A stretch of DNA of 64,000 bases from Viola odorata (lineage: Eukaryota; Streptophyta; Magnoliopsida; Malpighiales; Violaceae), in NCBI GenBank assembly GCA_963691705.1, contig OY829545.1, positions 36,443,475-36,507,474 on the forward strand, read 5' to 3'. This document shows positions 32,195 through 45,682 of the stretch, piece after piece. The notes under the pieces were generated by a model. The model saw nothing but the letters and a program-made list of their open reading frames with translations. It was not told the DNA's origin and searched no databases. Within the stretch, counting starts at the first letter, position 1. The number at the start of each line of letters is the position of its first letter. Made by a program: the position numbers and the translations under genes.

Positions 32195-33785
32195 AGTGGT
32201 AGCGGAGCTTCAGTTGTCCTCTAGGTTGGTTTTTCTTGTTCTCCTCTTCATTTCTACGGTTAGAATCATCTTCTCTACCGTAGAACTTCTTTCCTTTGTG
32301 CTGAAATTTTTCTGTTTTTCATAACCGTTCCTCTCTTCGGTTAAAACTTCATTTTCTTGAGTTTCTTCGGTTCAAACACCTTGATTCTTGTTTTCTATGG
32401 TTTAAACATTATTTTCTACCATAGGAATCATTCCCACTTCATTTGAAAAATTTGGTGTTCTTGAAGAAATTCTTGTCTTTTAGTGTGCTGAATTTTGGAA
32501 GAACACAAGTGCTGAAATTTTTTGTGTTTGTGTGCATCAAAATGGACGAAATTTCTTCTTAATTGTGTATTTGCTGCTGAAGTTATTGGAGCCTCCTATG
32601 GTGGCCTTGAGAGCCATGTGGACTGATTTGTTCTCTTGCTAAGTGCCGAAATTGCTTGTCCAACCATAGCTGGCCACATCACCTTGATTGTGAGCCTAGT
32701 ATTTTCCTCAATTGTGAGCCAAGCATTTCAGCTTGCTCACTACACTTCCCCCTCACACAGCCGGCCCTAATTAGCATCCTTACACTTAGGTTGCTTGTCA
32801 TACACAGCCACATCACTTGCCTTGTCACTTGCCTTGTCATCCACACACATTTGGACACATCACTATCATTTGCCACCTCACTTTTGGCTTTTAGTGAAAA
32901 TATTTTCAAGAGCAAAACTACTTGTCTTTCACTTCTTCTTCTTTCAAGGATACATGTCATACAAGTGAGCTCTCTTCACTCATTGCAAAAACAGAAAAGA
33001 AAAGAGAAAGGAACTAAAAGAAAGATCAAGTTCCTAACACTCAAAAAAAAAAAAAAAAAACAAAAGAGTGGATCAATTGAGTCATAAGCAAGAGACTACT
33101 TGTGTGTATCTATCTGAAGTGAATTACATTGTTTTTAAAGTGTCATTGTGGAAGAACACAAGTTTCGGCTTTCAATTTGTGTTTCCAATTCAGATTTTCG
33201 TTTTCTGTTTTTTCCTTTTGACTAGCTTCGGCTTTTCCCTTTTTGTCTGAGTGTCTGTGCTCAGAAAATTCTGAAATTTTGATAGATTAAAGTTCAGTCT
33301 GAGGGGAACAACTCTTATGTTTTACACTTCTCCTAATTCTGTTGGTTTCACATACTTCTATCCAATTCAAAATCAGTGCGCAGTTTTCACTCGAAATTTC
33401 AGCTTTGAGTCTTTCATTTGTTTGTGATTTTCTCTTCTTGTTTCTTTGAGTCTTTTCTTAAGTAGCTTGAGCTGTGTTGTTTTCTTCTTTGTTTTCACAT
33501 ATTATTACTCTATTCTAAGTCCAATTTCGGCCCAAATTAAATCCTTTTTCCTTAGGCAGAATTTTGACTTTCCTTGCCTTTCTTTCGTACCTTGGTTGTC
33601 TTGCTTTTCTTGAGCCCTAGTTAGGTATTTCTAGCTTAGGTCTTCGGTTGGTGATTCAGATAAGAGTGTGAGAGAAGAGTGTGAGTACATTAGAGTGACA
33701 AACACGAGAGTGAAACACGTGAGGGAGAGACTAACCCCTTTCAGCTATCACTTGTGTTTATTTTTCCTTTTGTAGGAATTTTTCT

Positions 33786-34991
33786 ATGTCTTCCTACATA
33801 CCGCCGCATTTGAGGGTTGCTCCTACTAGCCACGCATCTTGGTCTCATGTTGAGCAGCCCCCCCACCTTGACCGTAGCCATGAGTACTTCACCAAGGCTT
33901 CCCCTTCCACTCCTTCCTGGTTGGAGTATGATCATATTGCGCCCTCTCGGCAAGCCTATGCGTATGAGTCTTATGCGACTAGTGGAGAGATTTCGTATGG
34001 GCATGAGGACTACTTCACCAAGGCTGCCCCATCCCCACACCTTGGCACCTCACCTTTCGCCTTGAGGATGGCTCCAATTCTAGCACGCTTGGACAGAAGC
34101 ACTCAAGCCATGACAAACACCATGGCCGCAATGACACTTATATGTGATAACCTACGGGTTTCCGGCCACCTTGGGCAATGTGAAGAGGTTAGCATTTGTA
34201 CTCTTGGTTCGCCATCAGTCAAGGAAAGTTTAGTGCCGCTTGGGAGGGAAATGAATGTATTGCAATCCATGGATGGTTTTGAGACACCGTTGGTCGAGGA
34301 GATTGAGGATCTTCCTAGTGTTGTTTCGGCCGATTCACCATCACTTATTGAGGATGATTTGCCTCCGTTTGAGGAGAAGCTACTGGTTTCGGATGTGCAT
34401 AGGGGGTTTGGGAGCGAAACGAACACATGTAGGGCTTGTGAGTCCACTTCGGATTGCCATGAGACAGCCGCTCATTGCCTTGCATTGCAGCGCAAATTTC
34501 AGACCTTGGTTAGTGCCTTCTCCATCATTCCGAGGGTGCCTTTACATAGATTTGTGGATCCATTTCTCCTTGGTTTTGGTCACTTGGGCAGCGCACATTT
34601 CTCTCCATTTGAGGCGCTTGCGAGTGGTCTCACGGTCTCGCACTTTACCATGATCCCTACCACCTTTCCTTTGGTTCACCGTCGTGGCCAATCCTTAATT
34701 GTTCTTGGCTGTTCACTGTCCACACCTACTTATCTTCCCCGCGGAAGACCTCCACCTTGGCCTATTTTCCTCGAGAAGTGTAGTTTGAGGGGTCCGCGTG
34801 TATCCACAAGCTGTGAGCATGCCTTGTCCCGTTCGGCCGAGCAAGGGCTTGAGCCTCTAGATTCGAGGTCGAATCTCCTCCAAGGCGAAGGGGATGATAT
34901 GAGCATAAAGACTCTCACTCCACTTTCGGAACCCCCCCACCCTCCAAAGCTTAGATTCAAGGACGAATCTCTTCAAAGGGGGATGGGATGA
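33786..34991 (+). CDS. Retrotransposon ORF, unit 10
   Basis: Intact copy with two private amino-acid changes, P311L (T at 34717) and E392K (A at 34959). Both are CpG transitions. The second lies in the downstream copy of the duplicated tail. Confidence 0.6.
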   Translation: MSSYIPPHLRVAPTSHASWSHVEQPPHLDRSHEYFTKASPSTPSWLEYDHIAPSRQAYAYESYATSGEISYGHEDYFTKAAPSPHLGTSPFALRMAPILARLDRSTQAMTNTMAAMTLICDNLRVSGHLGQCEEVSICTLGSPSVKESLVPLGREMNVLQSMDGFETPLVEEIEDLPSVVSADSPSLIEDDLPPFEEKLLVSDVHRGFGSETNTCRACESTSDCHETAAHCLALQRKFQTLVSAFSIIPRVPLHRFVDPFLLGFGHLGSAHFSPFEALASGLTVSHFTMIPTTFPLVHRRGQSLIVLGCSLSTPTYLPRGRPPPWPIFLEKCSLRGPRVSTSCEHALSRSAEQGLEPLDSRSNLLQGEGDDMSIKTLTPLSEPPHPPKLRFKDESLQRGMG

Positions 34992-35757
34992 TATGAGCTT
35001 AAAGGCTCCAACTCGTTTCTCTTGTCTTGCCTTCCGTCTAGGCCAAGACTGCTGTCTAGGGCAAACCTTCGGTCTAGGCCAAGACTCCCATCTAGGGCAA
35101 ACCTACTGTCTAGGCCAAGACTCCCGTCTAGGCCGAACCTACTATCTAGGCCAAGACTCCCTTCTGTTTGGCCGAAGCCCATCCTCCAAGCCCATCTTCA
35201 TTGCTGCCAAGGCCAAGCCCCTTTGTCTAAGGGTGTAAGGGTATTTACCCATTGTTAGGTTTTAGTATTTAAAGTGCAAACATTTCATTTCAGCACTTGC
35301 CTTTGATTTTGATGATATTCTCTTTGGCCAATTCTTAGAGTAAACTAGTGTAATTTAGGGTTCTTGGTAACCGGTGCCATTAGGGCTGAAACCATTGTTT
35401 ATCTTATATCTCTTCTTGTAATTAAGCTCTTGAGCTTTGTTCTTAAATCAGAAAAGAGAGATCCTTAACTAGTTTATAGAAAGGTTGCTTGGTTTGCTAA
35501 TCAAGAGGGTTTTCTAATTAGTTAAGTTCTTATTATGTTCATCCATTCCATCTCTACCAAACAACCATTGATCCGCTGCATATAACTCCTCAAAACACCA
35601 ACTTCAGCCATCAAGTTCACCAAGGCGTCTCCTCTCCATCTCCATCTGAGGCGTCTATATCCATTGCCAAAACCAACCTCTCACAAGAGGACTAGATCCG
35701 GCTCAAGAACAGCAATTCGGTCTCTTCTTCTCCAAAACAGATGTTGAGCTCTTATCA
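34989..35757 (+). repeat. LTR 10
   Basis: Complete copy. Confidence 0.9.
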
Positions 35758-37348
35758 AGTGGTAGCGGAGCTTCAGTTGTCCTCTAGGTTGTTTTTTCTT
35801 GTTCTCCTCTTCATTTCTACGGTTAGAATCATCTTCTCTACCGTAGAACTTCTTTCCTTTGTGCTGAAATTTTTCTGTTTTTCATAACCGTTCCTCTCTT
35901 CGGTTAAAACTTCATTTTCTTGAGTTTCTTCGGTTCAAACACCTTGATTCTTGTTTTCTATGGTTTAAACATTATTTTCTACCATAGGAATCATTCCCAC
36001 TTCATTTGAAAAATTTGGTGTTCTTGAAGAAATTCTTGTCTTTTAGTGTGCTGAATTTTGGAAGAACACAAGTGCTGAAATTTTTTGTGTTTGTGTGCAT
36101 CAAAATGGACGAAATTTCTTCTTAATTGTGTATTTGCTGCTGAAGTTATTGGAGCCTCCTATGGTGGCCTTGAGAGCCATGTGGACTGATTTGTTCTCTT
36201 GCTAAGTGCCGAAATTGCTTGTCCAACCATAGCTGGCCACATCACCTTGATTGTGAGCCTAGTATTTTCCTCAATTGTGAGCCAAGCATTTCAGCTTGCT
36301 CACTACACTTCCCCCTCACACAGCCGGCCCTAATTAGCATCCTTACACTTAGGTTGCTTGTCATACACAGCCACATCACTTGCCTTGTCACTTGCCTTGT
36401 CATCCACACACATTTGGACACATCACTATCATTTGCCACCTCACTTTTGGCTTTTAGTGAAAATATTTTCAAGAGCAAAACTACTTGTCTTTCACTTCTT
36501 CTTCTTTCAAGGATACATGTCATACAAGTGAGCTCTCTTCACTCATTGCAAAAACAGAAAAGAAAAGAGAAAGGAACTAAAAGAAAGATCAAGTTCCTAA
36601 CACTCAAAAAAAAAAAAAAAAAACAAAAGAGTGGATCAATTGAGTCATAAGCAAGAGACTACTTGTGTGTATCTATCTGAAGTGAATTACATTGTTTTTA
36701 AAGTGTCATTGTGGAAGAACACAAGTTTCGGCTTTCAATTTGTGTTTCCAATTCAGATTTTCGTTTTCTGTTTTTTCCTTTTGACTAGCTTCGGCTTTTC
36801 CCTTTTTGTCTGAGTGTCTGTGCTCAGAAAATTCTGAAATTTTGATAGATTAAAGTTCAGTCTGAGGGGAACAACTCTTATGTTTTACACTTCTCCTAAT
36901 TCTGTTGGTTTCACATACTTCTATCCAATTCAAAATCAGTGCGCAGTTTTCACTCGAAATTTCAGCTTTGAGTCTTTCATTTGTTTGTGATTTTCTCTTC
37001 TTGTTTCTTTGAGTCTTTTCTTAAGTAGCTTGAGCTGTGTTGTTTTCTTCTTTGTTTTCACATATTATTACTCTATTCTAAGTCCAATTTCGGCCCAAAT
37101 TAAATCCTTTTTCCTTAGGCAGAATTTTGACTTTCCTTGCCTTTCTTTCGTACCTTGGTTGTCTTGCTTTTCTTGAGCCCTAGTTAGGTATTTCTAGCTT
37201 AGGTCTTCGGTTGGTGATTCAGATAAGAGTGTGAGAGAAGAGTGTGAGTACATTAGAGTGACAAACACGAGAGTGAAACACGTGAGGGAGAGACTAACCC
37301 CTTTCAGCTATCACTTGTGTTTATTTTTCCTTTTGTAGGAATTTTTCT

Positions 37349-38554
37349 ATGTCTTCCTACATACCGCCGCATTTGAGGGTTGCTCCTACTAGCCACGCAT
37401 CTTGGTCTCATGTTGAGCAGCCCCCCCACCTTGACCGTAGCCATGAGTACTTCACCAAGGCTTCCTCTTCCACTCCTTCCTGGTTGGAGTATGATCATAT
37501 TGCGCCCTCTCGGCAAGCCTATGCGTATGAGTCTTATGCGACTAGTGGAGAGATTTCGTATGGGCATGAGGACTACTTCACCAAGGCTGCCCCATCCCCA
37601 CACCTTGGCACCTCACCTTTCGCCTTGAGGATGGCTCCAATTCTAGCACGCTTGGACAGAAGCACTCAAGCCATGACAAACACCATGGCCGCAATGACAC
37701 TTATATGTGATAACCTACGGGTTTCCGGCCACCTTGGGCAATGTGAAGAGGTTAGCATTTGTACTCTTGGTTCGCCATCAGTCAAGGAAAGTTTAGTGCC
37801 GCTTGGGAGGGAAATGAATGTATTGCAATCCATGGATGGTTTTGAGACACCGTTGGTCGAGGAGATTGAGGATCTTCCTAGTGTTGTTTCGGCCGATTCA
37901 CCATCACTTATTGAGGATGATTTGCCTCCGTTTGAGGAGAAGCTACTGGTTTCGGATGTGCATAGGGGGTTTGGGAGCGAAACGAACACATGTAGGGCTT
38001 GTGAGTCCACTTCGGATTGCCATGAGACAGCCGCTCATTGCCTTGCATTGCAGCGCAAATTTCAGACCTTGGTTAGTGCCTTCTCCATCATTCCGAGGGT
38101 GCCTTTACATAGATTTGTGGATCCATTTCTCCTTGGTTTTGGTCACTTGGGCAGCGCACATTTCTCTCCATTTGAGGCGCTTGCGAGTGGTCTCACGGTC
38201 TCGCACTTTACCATGATCCCTACCACCTTTCCTTTGGTTCACCGTCGTGGCCAATCCTTAATTGTTCTTGGCTGTTCACCGTCCACACCTACTTATCTTC
38301 CCCGCGGAAGACCTCCACCTTGGCCTATTTTCCTCGAGAAGTGTAGTTTGAGGGGTCCGCGTGTATCCACAAGCTGTGAGCATGCCTTGTCCCGTTCGGC
38401 CGAGCAAGGGCTTGAGCCTCTAGATTCGAGGTCGAATCTCCTCCAAGGCGAAGGGGATGATATGAGCATAAAGACTCTCACTCCACTTTCGGAACCCCCC
38501 CACCCTCCAAAGCTTAGATTCGAGGACGAATCTCTTCAAAGGGGGATGGGATGA
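37349..38554 (+). CDS. Retrotransposon ORF, unit 11
   Basis: Intact copy with private P40S (T at 37466), next to the first YFTKA motif. The leader has a private G to T at 35792 that breaks one pair of the U5-leader stem. Confidence 0.6.
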   Translation: MSSYIPPHLRVAPTSHASWSHVEQPPHLDRSHEYFTKASSSTPSWLEYDHIAPSRQAYAYESYATSGEISYGHEDYFTKAAPSPHLGTSPFALRMAPILARLDRSTQAMTNTMAAMTLICDNLRVSGHLGQCEEVSICTLGSPSVKESLVPLGREMNVLQSMDGFETPLVEEIEDLPSVVSADSPSLIEDDLPPFEEKLLVSDVHRGFGSETNTCRACESTSDCHETAAHCLALQRKFQTLVSAFSIIPRVPLHRFVDPFLLGFGHLGSAHFSPFEALASGLTVSHFTMIPTTFPLVHRRGQSLIVLGCSPSTPTYLPRGRPPPWPIFLEKCSLRGPRVSTSCEHALSRSAEQGLEPLDSRSNLLQGEGDDMSIKTLTPLSEPPHPPKLRFEDESLQRGMG

Positions 38555-39320
38555 TATGAGCTTAAAGGCTCCAACTCGTTTCTCTTGTCTTGCCTTCCGT
38601 CTAGGCCAAGACTGCTGTCTAGGGCAAACCTTCGGTCTAGGCCAAGACTCCCATCTAGGGCAAACCTACTGTCTAGGCCAAGACTCCCGTCTAGGCCGAA
38701 CCTACTATCTAGGCCAAGACTCCCTTCTGTTTGGCCGAAGCCCATCCTCCAAGCCCATCTTCATTGCTGCCAAGGCCAAGCCCCTTTGTCTAAGGGTGTA
38801 AGGGTATTTACCCATTGTTAGGTTTTAGTATTTAAAGTGCAAACATTTCATTTCAGCACTTGCCTTTGATTTTGATGATATTCTCTTTGGCCAATTCTTA
38901 GAGTAAACTAGTGTAATTTAGGGTTCTTGGTAACCGGTGCCATTAGGGCTGAAACCATTGTTTATCTTATATCTCTTCTTGTAATTAAGCTCTTGAGCTT
39001 TGTTCTTAAATCAGAAAAGAGAGATCCTTAACTAGTTTATAGAAAGGTTGCTTGGTTTGCTAATCAAGAGGGTTTTCTAATTAGTTAAGTTCTTATTATG
39101 TTCATCCATTCCATCTCTACCAAACAACCATTGATCCGCTGCATATAACTCCTCAAAACACCAACTTCAGCCATCAAGTTCACCAAGGCGTCTCCTCTCC
39201 ATCTCCATCTGAGGCGTCTATATCCATTGCCAAAACCAACCTCTCACAAGAGGACTAGATCCGGCTCAAGAACAGCAATTCGGTCTCTTCTTCTCCAAAA
39301 CAGATGTTGAGCTCTTATCA
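38552..39320 (+). repeat. LTR 11
   Basis: Complete copy. Confidence 0.9.
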
Positions 39321-40912
39321 AGTGGTAGCGGAGCTTCAGTTGTCCTCTAGGTTGGTTTTTCTTGTTCTCCTCTTCATTTCTACGGTTAGAATCATCTTCT
39401 CTACCGTAGAACTTCTTTCCTTTGTGCTGAAATTTTTCTGTTTTTCATAACCGTTCCTCTCTTCGGTTAAAACTTCATTTTCTTGAGTTTCTTCGGTTCA
39501 AACACCTTGATTCTTGTTTTCTATGGTTTAAACATTATTTTCTACCATAGGAATCATTCCCACTTCATTTGAAAAATTTGGTGTTCTTGAAGAAATTCTT
39601 GTCTTTTAGTGTGCTGAATTTTGGAAGAACACAAGTGCTGAAATTTTTTGTGTTTGTGTGCATCAAAATGGACGAAATTTCTTCTTAATTGTGTATTTGC
39701 TGCTGAAGTTATTGGAGCCTCCTATGGTGGCCTTGAGAGCCATGTGGACTGATTTGTTCTCTTGCTAAGTGCCGAAATTGCTTGTCCAACCATAGCTGGC
39801 CACATCACCTTGATTGTGAGCCTAGTATTTTCCTCAATTGTGAGCCAAGCATTTCAGCTTGCTCACTACACTTCCCCCTCACACAGCCGGCCCTAATTAG
39901 CATCCTTACACTTAGGTTGCTTGTCATACACAGCCACATCACTTGCCTTGTCACTTGCCTTGTCATCCACACACATTTGGACACATCACTATCATTTGCC
40001 ACCTCACTTTTGGCTTTTAGTGAAAATATTTTCAAGAGCAAAACTACTTGTCTTTCACTTCTTCTTCTTTCAAGGATACATGTCATACAAGTGAGCTCTC
40101 TTCACTCATTGCAAAAACAGAAAAGAAAAGAGAAAGGAACTAAAAGAAAGATCAAGTTCCTAACACTCAAAAAAAAAAAAAAAAAAACAAAAGAGTGGAT
40201 CAATTGAGTCATAAGCAAGAGACTACTTGTGTGTATCTATCTGAAGTGAATTACATTGTTTTTAAAGTGTCATTGTGGAAGAACACAAGTTTCGGCTTTC
40301 AATTTGTGTTTCCAATTCAGATTTTCGTTTTCTGTTTTTTCCTTTTGACTAGCTTCGGCTTTTCCCTTTTTGTCTGAGTGTCTGTGCTCAGAAAATTCTG
40401 AAATTTTGATAGATTAAAGTTCAGTCTGAGGGGAACAACTCTTATGTTTTACACTTCTCCTAATTCTGTTGGTTTCACATACTTCTATCCAATTCAAAAT
40501 CAGTGCGCAGTTTTCACTCGAAATTTCAGCTTTGAGTCTTTCATTTGTTTGTGATTTTCTCTTCTTGTTTCTTTGAGTCTTTTCTTAAGTAGCTTGAGCT
40601 GTGTTGTTTTCTTCTTTGTTTTCACATATTATTACTCTATTCTAAGTCCAATTTCGGCCCAAATTAAATCCTTTTTCCTTAGGCAGAATTTTGACTTTCC
40701 TTGCCTTTCTTTCGTACCTTGGTTGTCTTGCTTTTCTTGAGCCCTAGTTAGGTATTTCTAGCTTAGGTCTTCGGTTGGTGATTCAGATAAGAGTGTGAGA
40801 GAAGAGTGTGAGTACATTAGAGTGACAAACACGAGAGTGAAACACGTGAGGGAGAGACTAACCCCTTTCAGCTATCACTTGTGTTTATTTTTCCTTTTGT
40901 AGGAATTTTTCT

Positions 40913-42118
40913 ATGTCTTCCTACATACCGCCGCATTTGAGGGTTGCTCCTACTAGCCACGCATCTTGGTCTCATGTTGAGCAGCCCCCCCACCTTGACC
41001 GTAGCCATGAGTACTTCACCAAGGCTTCCCCTTCCACTCCTTCCTGGTTGGAGTATGATCATATTGCGCCCTCTCGGCAAGCCTATGCGTATGAGTCTTA
41101 TGCGACTAGTGGAGAGATTTCGTATGGGCATGAGGACTACTTCACCAAGGCTGCCCCATCCCCACACCTTGGCACCTCACCTTTCGCCTTGAGGATGGCT
41201 CCAATTCTAGCACGCTTGGACAGAAGCACTCAAGCCATGACAAACACCATGGCCGCAATGACACTTATATGTGATAACCTACGGGTTTCCGGCCACCTTG
41301 GGCAATGTGAAGAGGTTAGCATTTGTACTCTTGGTTCGCCATCAGTCAAGGAAAGTTTAGTGCCGCTTGGGAGGGAAATGAATGTATTGCAATCCATGGA
41401 TGGTTTTGAGACACCGTTGGTCGAGGAGATTGAGGATCTTCCTAGTGTTGTTTCGGCCGATTCACCATCACTTATTGAGGATGATTTGCCTCCGTTTGAG
41501 GAGAAGCTACTGGTTTCGGATGTGCATAGGGGGTTTGGGAGCGAAACGAACACATGTAGGGCTTGTGAGTCCACTTCGGATTGCCATGAGACAGCCGCTC
41601 ATTGCCTTGCATTGCAGCGCAAATTTCAGACCTTGGTTAGTGCCTTCTCCATCATTCCGAGGGTGCCTTTACATAGATTTGTGGATCCATTTCTCCTTGG
41701 TTTTGGTCACTTGGGCAGCGCACATTTCTCTCCATTTGAGGCGCTTGCGAGTGGTCTCACGGTCTCGCACTTTACCATGATCCCTACCACCTTTCCTTTG
41801 GTTCACCGTCGTGGCCAATCCTTAATTGTTCTTGGCTGTTCACCGTCCACACCTACTTATCTTCCCCGCGGAAGACCTCCACCTTGGCCTATTTTCCTCG
41901 AGAAGTGTAGTTTGAGGGGTCCGCGTGTATCCACAAGCTGTGAGCATGCCTTGTCCCGTTCGGCCGAGCAAGGGCTTGAGCCTCTAGATTCGAGGTCGAA
42001 TCTCCTCCAAGGCGAAGGGGATGATATGAGCATAAAGACTCTCACTCCACTTTCGGAACCCCCCCACCCTCCAAAGCTTAGATTCGAGGACGAATCTCTT
42101 CAAAGGGGGATGGGATGA
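40913..42118 (+). CDS. Retrotransposon ORF, unit 12
   Basis: Intact consensus copy. The leader A tract returns to 19, an island of the unit 1-7 type between 18 A blocks. Confidence 0.6.
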   Translation: MSSYIPPHLRVAPTSHASWSHVEQPPHLDRSHEYFTKASPSTPSWLEYDHIAPSRQAYAYESYATSGEISYGHEDYFTKAAPSPHLGTSPFALRMAPILARLDRSTQAMTNTMAAMTLICDNLRVSGHLGQCEEVSICTLGSPSVKESLVPLGREMNVLQSMDGFETPLVEEIEDLPSVVSADSPSLIEDDLPPFEEKLLVSDVHRGFGSETNTCRACESTSDCHETAAHCLALQRKFQTLVSAFSIIPRVPLHRFVDPFLLGFGHLGSAHFSPFEALASGLTVSHFTMIPTTFPLVHRRGQSLIVLGCSPSTPTYLPRGRPPPWPIFLEKCSLRGPRVSTSCEHALSRSAEQGLEPLDSRSNLLQGEGDDMSIKTLTPLSEPPHPPKLRFEDESLQRGMG

Positions 42119-42884
42119 TATGAGCTTAAAGGCTCCAACTCGTTTCTCTTGTCTTGCCTTCCGTCTAGGCCAAGACTGCTGTCTAGGGCAAACCTTCGGT
42201 CTAGGCCAAGACTCCCATCTAGGGCAAACCTACTGTCTAGGCCAAGACTCCCGTCTAGGCCGAACCTACTATCTAGGCCAAGACTCCCTTCTGTTTGGCC
42301 GAAGCCCATCCTCCAAGCCCATCTTCATTGCTGCCAAGGCCAAGCCCCTTTGTCTAAGGGTGTAAGGGTATTTACCCATTGTTAGGTTTTAGTATTTAAA
42401 GTGCAAACATTTCATTTCAGCACTTGCCTTTGATTTTGATGATATTCTCTTTGGCCAATTCTTAGAGTAAACTAGTGTAATTTAGGGTTCTTGGTAACCG
42501 GTGCCATTAGGGCTGAAACCATTGTTTATCTTATATCTCTTCTTGTAATTAAGCTCTTGAGCTTTGTTCTTAAATCAGAAAAGAGAGATCCTTAACTAGT
42601 TTATAGAAAGGTTGCTTGGTTTGCTAATCAAGAGGGTTTTCTAATTAGTTAAGTTCTTATTATGTTCATCCATTCCATCTCTACCAAACAACCATTGATC
42701 CGCTGCATATAACTCCTCAAAACACCAACTTCAGCCATCAAGTTCACCAAGGCGTCTCCTCTCCATCTCCATCTGAGGCGTCTATATCCATTGCCAAAAC
42801 CAACCTCTCACAAGAGGACTAGATCCGGCTCAAGAACAGCAATTCGGTCTCTTCTTCTCCAAAACAGATGTTGAGCTCTTATCA
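42116..42884 (+). repeat. LTR 12
   Basis: Complete copy. Confidence 0.9.
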
Positions 42885-44476
42885 AGTGGTAGCGGAGCTT
42901 CAGTTGTCCTCTAGGTTGGTTTTTCTTGTTCTCCTCTTCATTTCTACGGTTAGAATCATCTTCTCTACCGTAGAACTTCTTTCCTTTGTGCTGAAATTTT
43001 TCTGTTTTTCATAACCGTTCCTCTCTTCGGTTAAAACTTCATTTTCTTGAGTTTCTTCGGTTCAAACACCTTGATTCTTGTTTTCTATGGTTTAAACATT
43101 ATTTTCTACCATAGGAATCATTCCCACTTCATTTGAAAAATTTGGTGTTCTTGAAGAAATTCTTGTCTTTTAGTGTGCTGAATTTTGGAAGAACACAAGT
43201 GCTGAAATTTTTTGTGTTTGTGTGCATCAAAATGGACGAAATTTCTTCTTAATTGTGTATTTGCTGCTGAAGTTATTGGAGCCTCCTATGGTGGCCTTGA
43301 GAGCCATGTGGACTGATTTGTTCTCTTGCTAAGTGCCGAAATTGCTTGTCCAACCATAGCTGGCCACATCACCTTGATTGTGAGCCTAGTATTTTCCTCA
43401 ATTGTGAGCCAAGCATTTCAGCTTGCTCACTACACTTCCCCCTCACACAGCCGGCCCTAATTAGCATCCTTACACTTAGGTTGCTTGTCATACACAGCCA
43501 CATCACTTGCCTTGTCACTTGCCTTGTCATCCACACACATTTGGACACATCACTATCATTTGCCACCTCACTTTTGGCTTTTAGTGAAAATATTTTCAAG
43601 AGCAAAACTACTTGTCTTTCACTTCTTCTTCTTTCAAGGATACATGTCATACAAGTGAGCTCTCTTCACTCATTGCAAAAACAGAAAAGAAAAGAGAAAG
43701 GAACTAAAAGAAAGATCAAGTTCCTAACACTCAAAAAAAAAAAAAAAAAAACAAAAGAGTGGATCAATTGAGTCATAAGCAAGAGACTACTTGTGTGTAT
43801 CTATCTGAAGTGAATTACATTGTTTTTAAAGTGTCATTGTGGAAGAACACAAGTTTCGGCTTTCAATTTGTGTTTCCAATTCAGATTTTCGTTTTCTGTT
43901 TTTTCCTTTTGACTAGCTTCGGCTTTTCCCTTTTTGTCTGAGTGTCTGTGCTCAGAAAATTCTGAAATTTTGATAGATTAAAGTTCAGTCTGAGGGGAAC
44001 AACTCTTATGTTTTACACTTCTCCTAATTCTGTTGGTTTCACATACTTCTATCCAATTCAAAATCAGTGCGCAGTTTTCACTCGAAATTTCAGCTTTGAG
44101 TCTTTCATTTGTTTGTGATTTTCTCTTCTTGTTTCTTTGAGTCTTTTCTTAAGTAGCTTGAGCTGTGTTGTTTTCTTCTTTGTTTTCACATATTATTACT
44201 CTATTCTAAGTCCAATTTCGGCCCAAATTAAATCCTTTTTCCTTAGGCAGAATTTTGACTTTCCTTGCCTTTCTTTCGTACCTTGGTTGTCTTGCTTTTC
44301 TTGAGCCCTAGTTAGGTATTTCTAGCTTAGGTCTTCGGTTGGTGATTCAGATAAGAGTGTGAGAGAAGAGTGTGAGTACATTAGAGTGACAAACACGAGA
44401 GTGAAACACGTGAGGGAGAGACTAACCCCTTTCAGCTATCACTTGTGTTTATTTTTCCTTTTGTAGGAATTTTTCT

Positions 44477-45682
44477 ATGTCTTCCTACATACCGCCGCAT
44501 TTGAGGGTTGCTCCTACTAGCCACGCATCTTGGTCTCATGTTGAGCAGCCCCCCCACCTTGACCGTAGCCATGAGTACTTCACCAAGGCTTCCCCTTCCA
44601 CTCCTTCCTGGTTGGAGTATGATCATATTGCGCCCTCTCGGCAAGCCTATGCGTATGAGTCTTATGCGACTAGTGGAGAGATTTCGTATGGGCATGAGGA
44701 CTACTTCACCAAGGCTGCCCCATCCCCACACCTTGGCACCTCACCTTTCGCCTTGAGGATGGCTCCAATTCTAGCACGCTTGGACAGAAGCACTCAAGCC
44801 ATGACAAACACCATGGCCGCAATGACACTTATATGTGATAACCTACGGGTTTCCGGCCACCTTGGGCAATGTGAAGAGGTTAGCATTTGTACTCTTGGTT
44901 CGCCATCAGTCAAGGAAAGTTTAGTGCCGCTTGGGAGGGAAATGAATGTATTGCAATCCATGGATGGTTTTGAGACACCGTTGGTCGAGGAGATTGAGGA
45001 TCTTCCTAGTGTTGTTTCGGCCGATTCACCATCACTTATTGAGGATGATTTGCCTCCGTTTGAGGAGAAGCTACTGGTTTCGGATGTGCATAGGGGGTTT
45101 GGGAGCGAAACGAACACATGTAGGGCTTGTGAGTCCACTTCGGATTGCCATGAGACAGCCGCTCATTGCCTTGCATTGCAGCGCAAATTTCAGACCTTGG
45201 TTAGTGCCTTCTCCATCATTCCGAGGGTGCCTTTACATAGATTTGTGGATCCATTTCTCCTTGGTTTTGGTCACTTGGGCAGCGCACATTTCTCTCCATT
45301 TGAGGCGCTTGCGAGTGGTCTCACGGTCTCGCACTTTACCATGATCCCTACCACCTTTCCTTTGGTTCACCGTCGTGGCCAATCCTTAATTGTTCTTGGC
45401 TGTTCACCGTCCACACCTACTTATCTTCCCCGCGGAAGACCTCCACCTTGGCCTATTTTCCTCGAGAAGTGTAGTTTGAGGGGTCCGCGTGTATCCACAA
45501 GCTGTGAGCATGCCTTGTCCCGTTCGGCCGAGCAAGGGCTTGAGCCTCTAGATTCGAGGTCGAATCTCCTCCAAGGCGAAGGGGATGATATGAGCATAAA
45601 GACTCTCACTCCACTTTCGGAACCCCCCCACCCTCCAAAGCTTAGATTCGAGGACGAATCTCTTCAAAGGGGGATGGGATGA
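44477..45682 (+). CDS. Retrotransposon ORF, unit 13
   Basis: Intact consensus copy, the second 19 A unit of the 12-13 island. Confidence 0.6.
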   Translation: MSSYIPPHLRVAPTSHASWSHVEQPPHLDRSHEYFTKASPSTPSWLEYDHIAPSRQAYAYESYATSGEISYGHEDYFTKAAPSPHLGTSPFALRMAPILARLDRSTQAMTNTMAAMTLICDNLRVSGHLGQCEEVSICTLGSPSVKESLVPLGREMNVLQSMDGFETPLVEEIEDLPSVVSADSPSLIEDDLPPFEEKLLVSDVHRGFGSETNTCRACESTSDCHETAAHCLALQRKFQTLVSAFSIIPRVPLHRFVDPFLLGFGHLGSAHFSPFEALASGLTVSHFTMIPTTFPLVHRRGQSLIVLGCSPSTPTYLPRGRPPPWPIFLEKCSLRGPRVSTSCEHALSRSAEQGLEPLDSRSNLLQGEGDDMSIKTLTPLSEPPHPPKLRFEDESLQRGMG